From positions 1 through 47,345 of the IMG/VR virus record IMGVR_UViG_3300009788_000038: a DNA stretch of 47,345 nt, one strand, 5' to 3'. The DNA comes from a virus. How positions within the stretch are numbered: the stretch's first letter is position 1; the number at the start of each line of letters is the position of its first letter. A program made the position numbers and the translations under genes. The notes under the pieces were generated by a model. The model was not told the origin of the DNA, did not search any database, and was given only the letters and a program-made list of their open reading frames with translations. Positions 1-8,182 of the stretch are shown here, piece after piece.

Positions 1-123
1 ACGGCTGACAGTCGGGCGGAATACCGCCATTGACGGGGCTAATAGCTTATCCGTCTTGTATTCTTTTCGGAGCTTGCTCCGAATTACCAACTATAGTACA
101 AAGTTCCATATACCTTTTCATTA
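1..123. repeat. Terminal direct repeat, left copy (genome closure)
   Basis: Bases 1-123 are identical to bases 47223-47345. The repeat covers the end of the scaffold gene and the spacer before the capsid gene, including a GGCGG-TATT-CCGCC hairpin. An exact overlap at both contig ends is what a circular assembly gives; a real short terminal repeat is the alternative. Removing one copy leaves about 47,222 bp. Confidence 0.95.
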
Positions 124-928
124 CTTCTTTGCGCCTAGGCGCGAATTTATTCTTAAACGTTTCAGACTCCATTATTTCTTTCAGTTCCACCTTCGGGTCT
201 TTAGCGTTAGATGGAAGTTCTTCAACTTTCAATATCGTTCCTTCTTTCGTCCTGTTCTTAATATCTTGCAGCATACCGATTATCTCAGGGTCAGATGCCA
301 ATCCTTTCTTTTCGAGGGTTGTATAAATACCAAGCTCGTCAGCAATTTCCCGCGACTCTACCATCATATTCTGATATGCGACTTCGCCGCCTGCTTTCGT
401 TACCAATGCCTTACGGATAGTTTCTTTATCTGCTTCGGAAGTTGCTATTCTTTCTGTTTCCGCCTCAGCCTCAGCAGCCATTACCTCTTTGATAATATCA
501 CGCTGGAATTGGACTAAACCTTTCGATTGTTCTTTGTTCAAATGGATGTCTTTGGAAAATTTCCTGAATCGGCTAATCAAAGCATCGTCAAACGGTATAG
601 TTTCGTCTGCTTCGTACTCATATTCACTTTCATTAGAGATACCGGTAATCTGCTGATAATATTTCTCCCAACCATCAGCATCGTCAAGCGACTCAGGCTT
701 GAATATATGCTCGCCACGACCTAAGACTTTTTCAAGTTCGGCATAGCTTGTAGTAACGTCTTCTACGGACGACCACTTCTTTGTCTCAAATAATCCCTTT
801 ATATTTTCGGGCATAGTGTTTCTGTGTTCGTCCGAGAGCGGCATCCAACTCGTAGGTTCCGTTTCCGGCGCTTCGGTCTGAGCAGTCTTTACCGGCTCAG
901 TGCTTACATCTAATAGTTCATTCGGCAT
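47..928 (-). CDS. Capsid scaffolding (assembly) protein
   Basis: This 293-residue acidic, helix-rich protein contains Q/E/K-rich stretches typical of podovirus scaffolds and no enzymatic motif. Residues about 28-70 (PLSDEHRNTMPENIKGLFETK, cut here as PLSDEHR...FETK) resemble the N-terminal segment often seen in phage scaffold proteins, and the C-terminus is basic (APRRKEVMKRYMEL), as expected for a coat-binding tail. It lies between the portal (upstream) and, across the circular junction, the major capsid gene, which is the classic scaffold position. The ATG at 928 follows AAGGAAGGAAGAAA. Function rests on position and composition more than on a diagnostic motif. Confidence 0.75.
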   Translation of the reverse strand: MPNELLDVSTEPVKTAQTEAPETEPTSWMPLSDEHRNTMPENIKGLFETKKWSSVEDVTTSYAELEKVLGRGEHIFKPESLDDADGWEKYYQQITGISNESEYEYEADETIPFDDALISRFRKFSKDIHLNKEQSKGLVQFQRDIIKEVMAAEAEAETERIATSEADKETIRKALVTKAGGEVAYQNMMVESREIADELGIYTTLEKKGLASDPEIIGMLQDIKNRTKEGTILKVEELPSNAKDPKVELKEIMESETFKNKFAPRRKEVMKRYMELCTIVGNSEQAPKRIQDG

Positions 929-1163
929 TTTCTTCCTTCCTTAAATATCCTTCGTTTATATACCACATAATATCGAGGTACACTTTACGCTTTCCTTCTT
1001 CACCTGCTGTTTGTTGGGCATTAGGGTTTTGCCAACACATTGTCGAATTATCTACATTGCATTTTCGGCGTAGTAACTTGTCCAATACCTTACCGTCGTC
1101 AGACTGCCATATTCTCTTGAGAGCCTGTGTAATTAGTTCGTTCTGTTTATCTCTTTCTATCAT
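918..1163 (-). CDS. Small unknown protein between portal and scaffold
   Basis: The 81-residue product is charged, with one CWQNPNAQQTAGEEGKRKVYLDIMW-like central segment (residues about 43-67) and no recognisable domain. Small proteins of this type commonly follow the portal gene in podovirus head operons. It has a good ribosome site (AAAGGAAGAAA before ATG) and its end overlaps the scaffold start by 11 bases, so the two are probably translated together. No function can be assigned. Confidence 0.7.
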   Translation of the reverse strand: MIERDKQNELITQALKRIWQSDDGKVLDKLLRRKCNVDNSTMCWQNPNAQQTAGEEGKRKVYLDIMWYINEGYLRKEENAE

Positions 1164-1173
1164 TTTCTTCCTT

Positions 1174-2790
1174 TTATAATTGCTCCGCTAACGACCCTGC
1201 TTCCGGTACACTGCTCACGTTCTTATATGCTTTACTTGCATCAGCACCTATTTGTGCCTGAGCAGCAGCTAATTCTAACTGTTGTTTTTCTGCTCTTGCC
1301 GCTATCATTTCATCGAAGTCTGTAAGGTTCTCGGCTGGCGCTCCGCCACTTATCCATGCAGTCCTGAACACTCTGTCCATATTTACGTTTTCAAGGACAG
1401 GCACGAACTCCTGATATGGTGCATACTTAGCCAAGATGACTTCCTGTGCATTAGACTGAACATTAGCCATCGCCAGAGCTAATCGTCCCTGATAGACTAC
1501 ATCGTAATCAAAAGAGGCCGGAGGCTGAGGGATACGCTTGCCCTTCTTAGGAGTCTTCATTAGTAAGTCTAAGACTCTCGTTAGCATTGGTGAAAAGATT
1601 TCATTCGCTAAAGAAACTACAGCAGGAGTAGCTATAACTATCAATTCTTTTTCTCGTATAGCTGCTTCTGTGGCCGACATATTCCTATGGTCGCCCATAG
1701 CTTCAAATAAGTCATTAAAAAATGCCATGCGTATAATCAGACGCATCTGTAATATAAACTCAGCATTGCCCTGAAGGTTAATCCCCGAAACATAAGGTTG
1801 AGGGTACTGAGCGCCTGAGCGCACGTAAATAGTGCCATGTGGGCCTGTAACCGGCTGACCTACCACTCCGTCATCTTCCATCATCATAGGCGGGTCGTTG
1901 GCTATTTCATTGGACATAATATAAGAAGCCGCCACACGATTGAGCATTCGTATATCGTCAATGTACTCCATAGCGGGGCCGTAACCCATTATCCCGCCTG
2001 GAGTACGGGCGAAACGCGCTACCAGATAAGGAAGATGTTTGAAGTCAGGGTCTTCTTTGACTATTTTCTTGTCTTGAATACAAATGTAAAACGATTTAAC
2101 CTTACCAGACCCTACTCGGCCATCGAAGTCTTTATTAGGTGCGCAGACGTGGACATATTCGTGTTTTTCACTCAGTTTACCAGCTTTGTAATCTGCGGCA
2201 GCGGATTTACTGAGGTTCTTTATACCAAACGCCTGAGCAGCCTGCCTGACGGTATAGAATATCTGACGATAGACAGTATCAATCTCGCCACGGTTATTAT
2301 CGTCAAAGAACATGAATCCGATATGATGGGCCTTGAATACAATATCACCATCTATCATCTCTACCGAAATCACACCCGTCCCGAAAACTATCATCGAGCG
2401 AATAGTAAGGAACATCTCTCTCTGGAAGTTGCTTCTCATCAGTTCGGCATGGGTCTGGGTAGCGGCAATAGACATCCACTTCTGATATTCAGGCTGCTGG
2501 TTAAGATTGTAATCCTGAGCTTTGAAACCATGCCAGAACGAACCGGCAGGCATGAGATAAGTGAATATCCCTGAAGTCATTCTGTAAGCCGACCTTACCG
2601 CCGTATCATCGTATTTATCTATCGTATTGATAATCTGGTCTGTCGATAAAGCGTTGCGAACCTGGTCTTGTGCAGCAGGCCAGGCATACTTACCGGCTTC
2701 GCGCCTCTCGTTATCTGTACGAGACTTGCGCGTTTTCGCCGCTCCGTAGCGTTCAAGGACTTCATCTACTTTGATAGGCTTTTTAGCCAT
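1174..2790 (-). CDS. Portal protein (head-to-tail connector, T7 gp8-like)
   Basis: The 538-residue product matches the head-tail connector family of podoviruses: an N-terminal helical part with RREAGKYAWP, a conserved MPAGSFWHGFKA segment near residue 80, RSNFQREMFLTIRSMIVFGTG around residue 120, the GYGPAMEYIDDIRMLNR helix near 275, and the ATEAAIREKE clip/helix region near 375. It forms the dodecameric ring at one capsid vertex through which DNA is packaged and to which the tail attaches. Length is normal for the family. Its start overlaps the previous stop as TAATG, so translation is coupled. Confidence 0.93.
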   Translation of the reverse strand: MAKKPIKVDEVLERYGAAKTRKSRTDNERREAGKYAWPAAQDQVRNALSTDQIINTIDKYDDTAVRSAYRMTSGIFTYLMPAGSFWHGFKAQDYNLNQQPEYQKWMSIAATQTHAELMRSNFQREMFLTIRSMIVFGTGVISVEMIDGDIVFKAHHIGFMFFDDNNRGEIDTVYRQIFYTVRQAAQAFGIKNLSKSAAADYKAGKLSEKHEYVHVCAPNKDFDGRVGSGKVKSFYICIQDKKIVKEDPDFKHLPYLVARFARTPGGIMGYGPAMEYIDDIRMLNRVAASYIMSNEIANDPPMMMEDDGVVGQPVTGPHGTIYVRSGAQYPQPYVSGINLQGNAEFILQMRLIIRMAFFNDLFEAMGDHRNMSATEAAIREKELIVIATPAVVSLANEIFSPMLTRVLDLLMKTPKKGKRIPQPPASFDYDVVYQGRLALAMANVQSNAQEVILAKYAPYQEFVPVLENVNMDRVFRTAWISGGAPAENLTDFDEMIAARAEKQQLELAAAQAQIGADASKAYKNVSSVPEAGSLAEQL

Positions 2791-2996
2791 TACTCACCTA
2801 ATCTTTTATGAAGCGCCGCAAACAGAGCACTTCTAATACCTGATAGTCGTGTTGACGGAGCGCCGCCTCTAACCAGCTTCTTACGTCTTCGCCTACCGAC
2901 TTCAGTAGCGTCCTCTGTCACTGTCTCGATAGTCTCAGGTTCCGCTTGCTGCACAGGCAACTTCTGCTTCTTTGGACTGGAAAATATTCGGCTCAT
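2790..2996 (-). CDS. Small basic/acidic protein upstream of portal
   Basis: This 68-residue protein has an acidic middle (ETIETVTEDATEVG) followed by a basic patch RRRRKKLVRGG and a hydrophobic C-terminus. It shares ATGA with the gene before it and TAATG with the portal after it, so it is part of the packed head operon. It has no known domain; a minor structural or assembly role is only a guess from position. Confidence 0.65.
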   Translation of the reverse strand: MSRIFSSPKKQKLPVQQAEPETIETVTEDATEVGRRRRKKLVRGGAPSTRLSGIRSALFAALHKRLGE

Positions 2997-3163
2997 GTTA
3001 GCTCCCTGCCTAAAAGCATAGCAGCTAAAGTCTTTATTAACTCTATGCCTGGATTAGGCTCTTCAACCGACTCTTCGGGAAGGGCTTGAGGAGCCTGCGC
3101 GGTAAGCTGACTCTCTCTACCCAACCTGTCAAGGTCGTTTATGTCAATCGCGTTAGAAGACAT
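2993..3163 (-). CDS. Small acidic protein in head operon
   Basis: A 56-residue ORF beginning MSSNAIDINDLDRLG and ending AAMLLGRELT, with a Pro/Glu-rich centre. It has a clear AGGAG site just before the ATG and its TGA overlaps the next ATG (ATGA), which is the main evidence that it is real. No domain is recognised. Confidence 0.6.
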   Translation of the reverse strand: MSSNAIDINDLDRLGRESQLTAQAPQALPEESVEEPNPGIELIKTLAAMLLGRELT

Positions 3164-3171
3164 AGTTACTC

Positions 3172-3333
3172 CTATATCTTAGTAGCACAGGTGCTATTGC
3201 AATCAGGATTAGTGCAAACCGAATAATTAAATTCGACTATACTAAACTCCGTACCGCAGTTATCGCATTTGTACTTATTCATTTTTGGCTTTGACTTTAC
3301 AGTCGGCTTTGCTGCCTTTTTCTTTTTAGCCAT
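3172..3333 (-). CDS. Small zinc-ribbon protein
   Basis: The 53-residue product has a lysine-rich N-terminus (MAKKKKAAK) followed by CDNCGTEF and a second cysteine pair CTNPDCNSTC, forming a four-cysteine zinc ribbon. It could bind nucleic acid or act as a structural adaptor. TAGGAGAAATC precedes the ATG at good spacing. It belongs to a group of tiny Cys-rich proteins between terminase and portal (4770-5595). Confidence 0.65.
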   Translation of the reverse strand: MAKKKKAAKPTVKSKPKMNKYKCDNCGTEFSIVEFNYSVCTNPDCNSTCATKI

Positions 3334-3341
3334 GATTTCTC

Positions 3342-3590
3342 CTAATCAATATAAGCCAGAATATTGTGCATGTGCATAACAACGAATGGGTCGCCGCCAA
3401 TCGTAACCGGCTCAGCACCACTTTCCAGGAAAGCAATGTGAGTATAATTCTCCGGGTCTCCGACCCCCGTCTGTGGAGCCGTGTGGAGACCTGGATAACC
3501 GCCAAGATTATATTCGACGATAATACCCATATTCGTTTTGCCTGCGTCCAACTGGACACGCACTCTATATTTTAATAAATGAAAAGCCAT
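3342..3590 (-). CDS. Unknown small virion-operon protein
   Basis: The 82-residue product (MAFHLLKYRV...) is mixed hydrophobic/polar and beta-strand-like, with GYPGLHTAPQTG and VVMHMHNILAYID segments. It starts just 2 bases before the end of the spike-like gene, with GGAG eight bases before its ATG inside that gene, implying coupled expression. No family is recognised; a small tail or fibre accessory protein is plausible from context only. Confidence 0.6.
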   Translation of the reverse strand: MAFHLLKYRVRVQLDAGKTNMGIIVEYNLGGYPGLHTAPQTGVGDPENYTHIAFLESGAEPVTIGGDPFVVMHMHNILAYID

Positions 3591-3592
3591 GA

Positions 3593-4549
3593 TTAAGACT
3601 CCGATACATAAGGAACCTGGTCAGAAGTACCGCCAGAACCTGTAAAGATATTGTCGCACCATCTTGCCGCATTACCATCCCACATGTGGCCTGGGTCAGC
3701 TTCTGATGTCGCTGTCGTGCCTCGGTTACGGGTTACATACGCAATATTGGCCGCGTCCTGAATCATCTTTCCAGTGACATTGAAAACATTGTTATCAATT
3801 TTAATAACACCACCAGAGTTCTCAGTCGTTCCTGCTGCAATCAAGACACCTGTGGCAGCAGAAATATAATTATCTCTAATTATAGTATTTGAGGCATCCC
3901 CAGTTCCAAGGGCGACAAAAGCACCAGAAATCATGTGTCGCTGGTTACGAGTTTCACAATCTCTAACCTCTAAACTCGGACAAGCCACTGCATTTATCGC
4001 ATACGGAGCCGCAAGGCCGGGTGCGGCAAAAGTACAGCCAATAAACTTGATGAAACTTGAAACAGATGTCAGCGTCCAATGATTACTGGCGGCTTCATTT
4101 TGAAACTGCATATTGTACCAACTCGAACCGCTGCACTGAGTTGTCACTGGCACATGACTGCCGTAAAGGATGGGTTTAGTTAACCCATAGGCTGAGCCAA
4201 CTCCGATTATGTCAGTGTTCGATGCGAGGATTACCAAGTCCTCATTAAGCAGCTCGCCGCAAACATAAAGGGTTGCCCGATGTGCGTCTGATTGGTTACC
4301 AGTCGTTTCTGTGTAGGTATGACATGCGGCCAGACCCTCGGCTGTCGTCTTAAAAGCTGACAACCAACCTAATCCGTTACCAGAGGACGTAACACTGCCA
4401 TCAACGTAGAAAACGGACGGCGCACCTCCCTTCGTTCCTGCGGAAAACGGCTCCATTCCTGCATTGCCTCGAATCCTGCCATCTGGCAAAAGACGAATCG
4501 TCTGGCCATCGACTGCGGTTTTTCTTAATTTTGAAGCATAAGTTGCCAT
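3593..4549 (-). CDS. Beta-helix tail-spike-like protein
   Basis: The 318-residue protein has the repetitive beta-strand pattern of right-handed parallel beta-helices (VICGE-like YVCGELL, NTDIIGVG, SFIKFIGCTF, SLEVRDCET, NTIIRDNYIS, VIKIDNNVF), the fold of phage tailspikes and pectate-lyase-like proteins. The short N-terminus (residues 1-35) may attach it to the virion. It probably binds or cleaves surface polysaccharide, but no catalytic residues can be assigned and it is shorter than most tailspikes. It lies in the head operon rather than beside the tail fibre at 31126-32955. Confidence 0.7.
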   Translation of the reverse strand: MATYASKLRKTAVDGQTIRLLPDGRIRGNAGMEPFSAGTKGGAPSVFYVDGSVTSSGNGLGWLSAFKTTAEGLAACHTYTETTGNQSDAHRATLYVCGELLNEDLVILASNTDIIGVGSAYGLTKPILYGSHVPVTTQCSGSSWYNMQFQNEAASNHWTLTSVSSFIKFIGCTFAAPGLAAPYAINAVACPSLEVRDCETRNQRHMISGAFVALGTGDASNTIIRDNYISAATGVLIAAGTTENSGGVIKIDNNVFNVTGKMIQDAANIAYVTRNRGTTATSEADPGHMWDGNAARWCDNIFTGSGGTSDQVPYVSES

Positions 4550-4612
4550 GTTACTACTCTCTTTCTACCCTCGCGGGTATTAAATATTGTCTGCTTTTAG
4601 CAGAACTTTTAG

Positions 4613-4768
4613 TTATTCATGCCCGAATATACGGACATAACTTTTGTCGTATTTCTTTTTTCCTTCTTTAGTCATTCTCTTTTGTATCTCATGTATCCAG
4701 CAGTGGTCGTTACCGCCTGCTACTTCAGCCCTGCTCTTCGGTGCGTAATTCTTTCTATATGGTTTCAT
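4613..4768 (-). CDS. Small basic unknown protein
   Basis: A 51-residue Lys/Arg/Tyr-rich ORF starting MKPYRKNYAP and containing HCWIHEIQKRMTKEG. The stop lies 63 bases before the spike-like gene, and the start abuts the previous gene's stop (spacing one base). A single histidine/cysteine cluster hints at metal binding, but no domain is recognised. Confidence 0.5.
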   Translation of the reverse strand: MKPYRKNYAPKSRAEVAGGNDHCWIHEIQKRMTKEGKKKYDKSYVRIFGHE

Positions 4769-4769
4769 T

Positions 4770-5438
4770 TTACATCATGTCCTTCTCAGTCATTCCTCTG
4801 GCGTACTCGTCTTCATCACCAGGAGAAGTCTGAGCGTTCTCGCTAAAAGTATTTGCTTCCTCGATGGTTTCGTCAGCTTCAAGGTTTTCGATGTCAGCCA
4901 TGATTTCCGCTTTCTTTCGCATACCACCTGTCGGTATGTGAGTAGCTACACCAAGTCTCTTTGCTTTTTGCAGATATGTCTCAGGCTTGGCGTTTATAGT
5001 CTCAGGTGATGTCATCGTCCGTATCTCGGCCTGTGTCGGTGGATAGGCAGGTCTTCCCTCCACTAACGCCTCTCGAATCATGTCTTTTACAACGGCCATC
5101 TCTGCCTTTATCATTTTGCTTACATCCTCTGTCGTCAGTTTTTTGTCAACGTATGTCCTCTTCCGTTGGTCTTCTTCTTTTTTCATTTTATTTACTTCTT
5201 CCGGATGCTTGTTACATTTCAGACATATCCAGCAGTTCCACGGCTCGCCAAGGCGGGTCAAGGGGCGTTTGCACTTCTGGGTTGCACACTCCGGCACGTT
5301 CTCTGGAATGGGATTACAGGCGTGGCATCTGTAACTGTGAGTTACTTCGGTGAATGCCATCTGTCTTCCACACGACGGACACTCTGGCACTGACAGTGCG
5401 GTTTTTTCTACTTTCGGTTCTGTTAATGTTGCTTCCAT
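4770..5438 (-). CDS. Multi-zinc-ribbon protein with acidic tail
   Basis: This 222-residue protein has several cysteine pairs: CPSC with CHAC (residues about 19-41), then CATQKC and CWICLKC (about 51-75), so it could hold two zinc ribbons. A charged helical middle (KKLTTEDVSKMIKAEM) and a SAP-like stretch (TYLQKAKRLGVATHIPTGGMRKKAEIM, about 152-178) follow, ending in an acidic tail. SAP-like helices bind DNA, so a DNA-handling role near packaging is reasonable, but this is inference. Confidence 0.65.
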   Translation of the reverse strand: MEATLTEPKVEKTALSVPECPSCGRQMAFTEVTHSYRCHACNPIPENVPECATQKCKRPLTRLGEPWNCWICLKCNKHPEEVNKMKKEEDQRKRTYVDKKLTTEDVSKMIKAEMAVVKDMIREALVEGRPAYPPTQAEIRTMTSPETINAKPETYLQKAKRLGVATHIPTGGMRKKAEIMADIENLEADETIEEANTFSENAQTSPGDEDEYARGMTEKDMM

Positions 5439-5442
5439 TTTC

Positions 5443-5595
5443 TTATCTCCTTATTTCAATTCTATCACGTTTGTTATGTGGCGTTGGATGCCAACTGCAT
5501 TTAGGGCATATCATATATGGGTCTCTTTGACCTTGCTGTTGCCTTAATATCATTTCCGTACTATCGCCACGACTCTTGCATCTTGCACATTTCAT
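5443..5595 (-). CDS. Zinc-ribbon microprotein
   Basis: The 50-residue ORF begins MKCARCKSRGDS and carries a second pair CPKCSWHP, giving a compact CxxC...CxxC zinc ribbon. It overlaps the preceding 24-residue gene as ATGA. It is likely a nucleic-acid-binding or structural zinc protein of unknown role. Confidence 0.6.
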   Translation of the reverse strand: MKCARCKSRGDSTEMILRQQQGQRDPYMICPKCSWHPTPHNKRDRIEIRR

Positions 5596-5666
5596 TTCTT
5601 CTTACCCCGTTTAGGTCTCTTGTGTCCGGGTCTGCTCTTGTATGGCTTGGTTCCTTTATGCGGCAT
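5592..5666 (-). CDS. Very small Lys/Arg-rich peptide
   Basis: A 24-residue ORF (MPHKGTKPYKSRPGHKRPK...) that is almost entirely basic. A good AAGGAG site precedes the ATG and the TGA overlaps the next start (ATGA), which supports translation. It might neutralise nucleic acid charge; no family is known. Confidence 0.45.
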   Translation of the reverse strand: MPHKGTKPYKSRPGHKRPKRGKKK

Positions 5667-5689
5667 CAGTTACTCCTTGCTCCGAAAAA

Positions 5690-5779
5690 TCATTTCTGCT
5701 TATTAGTCAATTTCTTCCCGTGTACGCTCCCGTGTTTTAGTATTTCACGTGCTTTTTTCTTAGTTAGTTTCTTTGCCAT
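5690..5779 (-). CDS. Very small basic peptide
   Basis: A 29-residue Lys-rich ORF (MAKKLTKKKAREILKHGS...) directly after the 104-residue gene, with its start 5 bases from that stop. The upstream context GGAATAATGAT gives a modest ribosome site. The KKKAREIL segment could form an amphipathic helix. Coding status is plausible but not certain. Confidence 0.4.
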   Translation of the reverse strand: MAKKLTKKKAREILKHGSVHGKKLTNKQK

Positions 5780-5783
5780 ATCA

Positions 5784-6098
5784 TTATTCCAATTTCATCA
5801 TATCGCCGACAATACCGCTGACATCAGTTAATACATCCTGAAAATCTCTATGTGAACCGTGAAATACATATTCATTCGATTTGTATTGCGGTTTACATTT
5901 TGCCGCTCTCATCCCACGCTCAACCATACTTATCTCGGCAACTTCATGTAAAAATCCCTCTAAGATTTCACGGGGCTTTCCTTTTGACCCAACAGTTATC
6001 AAGGTTTTTCTATATGAGAAACTTGAACCAAAACTCTTCCTGTTCCTTATAACCTTGAACGGAATATTATTTATTCGTACTTTTTTTGGTAATCTCAT
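5784..6098 (-). CDS. Metallopeptidase-like phage protein (HExxE variant)
   Basis: The 104-residue protein has the layout of small phage metallopeptidase-like proteins: an N-terminal strand pair (KVRINNIPFKVIRN), then FLHEVAEI at residues about 49-56 where related proteins have HExxH. The second histidine is replaced by glutamate (HEVAE), so canonical zinc protease activity is doubtful. A later HGSHRDFQDVLTD segment offers other histidines. It lies just downstream of the large terminase gene. Confidence 0.55.
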   Translation of the reverse strand: MRLPKKVRINNIPFKVIRNRKSFGSSFSYRKTLITVGSKGKPREILEGFLHEVAEISMVERGMRAAKCKPQYKSNEYVFHGSHRDFQDVLTDVSGIVGDMMKLE

Positions 6099-6104
6099 AC
6101 TTTA

Positions 6105-7691
6105 TTATTTCCAATGACTTATAGTATGTGTCGGGCGGTCCACCTTATTAGTACCCTTCGGTCTCGGTGATTGTCTCGATGCTGCCAGTAAAAAATAAAG
6201 TGTGCTATGATAGAAATGGTCGTCGCCAAGTTTAATCCACCGAGGTTTCTTCAAGCCAGTATCGGGATGCGTTATGACCGTCTTGGCTGTTCGAGTCATC
6301 TGCCTTGCGTATTCGTTCACTAAAATAGATTCTCTCGGAATCCGAATCTTTGTCTCAGTAAAAGTCGTATGGACTTTATCGCACCATTCGTTTCGATTGA
6401 CCTTGACTATTCCGGTCTTGCCGTCAAACTTCGGCTTACATGGTGACTGCTCGCTGTATTGACAAAGATAACTCATATAAGGCTCAGTCCTTTGAAATTC
6501 CCTTACCCCGTGGTCGTAAGGCCCGGAATCTATCACTGCACTGTAGACGTTCATCTTCAAGGCTATGTCGTGGACTTCGTACAGATTATCATAAATCCCA
6601 ATGTGAGAAATATCATAAGATTCTCTTGAAGTTCGTGTCCCTATGACCACGTGAATCTTCTTACCTATATCCATACCCATAACAGTCTCGCCGGACGATA
6701 CCATTCTGTTATGGTCAGGAGTACACCTTGACAAAACGACCGTCTCGTCCAACTGGCTCTCGGCTTCGGTAGTGGCTATTCCTAAAGTAGAACGCATAAA
6801 CTCCGAGCGCTTTCTGCCTTCGGTATTATTGAACTCGTATATATAATCGTCAAGATTAGCCAAAGGCGAAAGGAGTCCCGACACCCAAAAACCAGCTTCC
6901 CTTCGATCGGGATATTCAGCCTGCCAATCGCCGTCAACTACGAATATCTCCGAATGACAATGAATGCACGCCCTGAACCATCGACCGTCTTTTCGGATAA
7001 TGCTGTTCGGAAAAGTCTCACCCAGACAAGTGTGCCTACCGCACGTTCTGCATTTAATCTGCCATTTCCTCTGGTCGCTTTCTTCGTAGCGAAGGTCGAT
7101 ACCGTAATTTGGAAATGTAGGAGTGCCGAAATTTCTTTCAATACCAAACTTCGACCTCTTTAATCTTTGTTTGGCCTGGTACGCCATATCTAAGTCCATG
7201 AGGTCAAGCTCGTCCCTATCAATTTCATCACAAGGAATCGACCTCAAATTATCAGAGTCTTTCGTGGCAGAGCCGCCTACCTTTTTAGGCTGAGCGCCTA
7301 CCATTACAATCGACCGTCCATTTATCTCCCTGCACATCGTAGTATTGGTATCGCCCTTATTCATTATCCACGGATTGAACTGGAATATCGGGTCGAAAGA
7401 AACTTGGCTTAAACGTTCCACCGCAGTCTTGGTAGGCATCATATAGAGAATGTTCTGTTCGTATCTACGATACTTGCAGGCGTGGACGGCATTCAAAAAG
7501 ATGGCCGTAGTCAGGCACATCTGGGCGCCCTTCTTGCAGTTGGAAATCCTTTTCTCGCAACTGATTATATCGAAAAGATATGCCATTCCCTCAAGAGTAA
7601 ACTGAATACCGTCCCTCAAGAATAAGCGCTTCTTGTTCGCCCATACCAAAGGGTCGTTTGCCATCATTTTTTCTTCTGCCTGTGTTATCAT
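6105..7691 (-). CDS. terL: Terminase large subunit (GpA-like family)
   Basis: The packaging motor ATPase and nuclease. Visible features are a Walker-A-like loop NCKKGAQMCLTTA, the Walker B motif CDEIDRDE, a CRTC...CIHC zinc-binding pair typical of the GpA-type terminases (near the middle), and a C-terminal RNase-H-like nuclease region starting VMGMDIGKKIHV with a later acidic AVIDSGPYDH. I place the start at 7691 (MITQAEEK..., 528 aa) because an open frame extending to 7763 runs through an intrinsic terminator; a start at 7667 (MMANDP) is also possible. No strong ribosome site precedes either. Confidence 0.92.
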   Translation of the reverse strand: MITQAEEKMMANDPLVWANKKRLFLRDGIQFTLEGMAYLFDIISCEKRISNCKKGAQMCLTTAIFLNAVHACKYRRYEQNILYMMPTKTAVERLSQVSFDPIFQFNPWIMNKGDTNTTMCREINGRSIVMVGAQPKKVGGSATKDSDNLRSIPCDEIDRDELDLMDLDMAYQAKQRLKRSKFGIERNFGTPTFPNYGIDLRYEESDQRKWQIKCRTCGRHTCLGETFPNSIIRKDGRWFRACIHCHSEIFVVDGDWQAEYPDRREAGFWVSGLLSPLANLDDYIYEFNNTEGRKRSEFMRSTLGIATTEAESQLDETVVLSRCTPDHNRMVSSGETVMGMDIGKKIHVVIGTRTSRESYDISHIGIYDNLYEVHDIALKMNVYSAVIDSGPYDHGVREFQRTEPYMSYLCQYSEQSPCKPKFDGKTGIVKVNRNEWCDKVHTTFTETKIRIPRESILVNEYARQMTRTAKTVITHPDTGLKKPRWIKLGDDHFYHSTLYFLLAASRQSPRPKGTNKVDRPTHTISHWK

Positions 7692-7703
7692 AATATTTTT
7701 GGG

Positions 7704-7746
7704 CAACAAAAAAAGACCGTGTAAGTGTGTAGCCCTACACGGCCTT
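7704..7746 (-). terminator. Intrinsic terminator before terL
   Basis: On the minus strand, AAGGCCGTGTA pairs with TACACGGTCTT (11 bp with one G-U pair, arms 7736-7746 and 7713-7723), followed by seven U residues. The G-U pair would be an A-C mismatch on the other strand, so leftward RNA is the functional one. It ends the 8182-7805 operon and sits only about 13 bases before the terL start, like other hairpins in this genome. Confidence 0.85.
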
Positions 7747-7804
7747 GATTGTTGCTTTTTCAAGCGAGGGATTTATTCCCCACAGAAAGGTAATTATTTA
7801 ATTG

Positions 7805-8182
7805 TCAAACTTGTTTATAAAACTTTGCTAACATATACTCACAAATACAATTTCTGTATTGTCTATTGTTGTATTCTTCATTTGTTAATACATAATTAAA
7901 CTCACGCTTATCCTCCCGTAATCGCATCCTTACAAAACCTTTATCAAAATAATCTGGATAAACCCGAAATAATTTGCCGCCATAACAAAATGCTTCATCG
8001 AGGCCATCGTCTATCGGAATAAGAAAATCGTCATTTATTGTGGCATCCAATGCTTCCTTGGCCTTCATAAGTTTGGCAAGAGTCAAGACGTTTTCTGGCT
8101 CAGCTTGTGCCTTCGGCACAAACGCCGCATATACCCCTACGACAAAAGCTGTTACTGTCTTAAAGAAATTACGTCTATTCAT
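7805..8182 (-). CDS. Exported protein with twin-arginine-like signal
   Basis: The 125-residue product starts MNRRNFFKTVTAFVVGVYAA, which fits a Tat signal (RRxFxK followed by a moderately hydrophobic stretch) with a likely cleavage after AQA near residue 27. The mature part (LAKLMKAKEALDATINDDF then a beta-rich region) has no recognised domain. Tat export of a phage protein is unusual. It is the last gene before the terminator at 7704-7746 and overlaps its upstream neighbour as ATGA. Confidence 0.65.
   Translation of the reverse strand: MNRRNFFKTVTAFVVGVYAAFVPKAQAEPENVLTLAKLMKAKEALDATINDDFLIPIDDGLDEAFCYGGKLFRVYPDYFDKGFVRMRLREDKREFNYVLTNEEYNNRQYRNCICEYMLAKFYKQV

Noticed and set aside
1837-2574. 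Plus-strand ORF of 245 codons
   Set aside because: Fully inside the portal gene on the other strand, which has clear family motifs.
7692-7763. 24-residue N-terminal extension of the large terminase
   Set aside because: It is encoded by an intrinsic terminator hairpin and U-tract and has no ribosome site.
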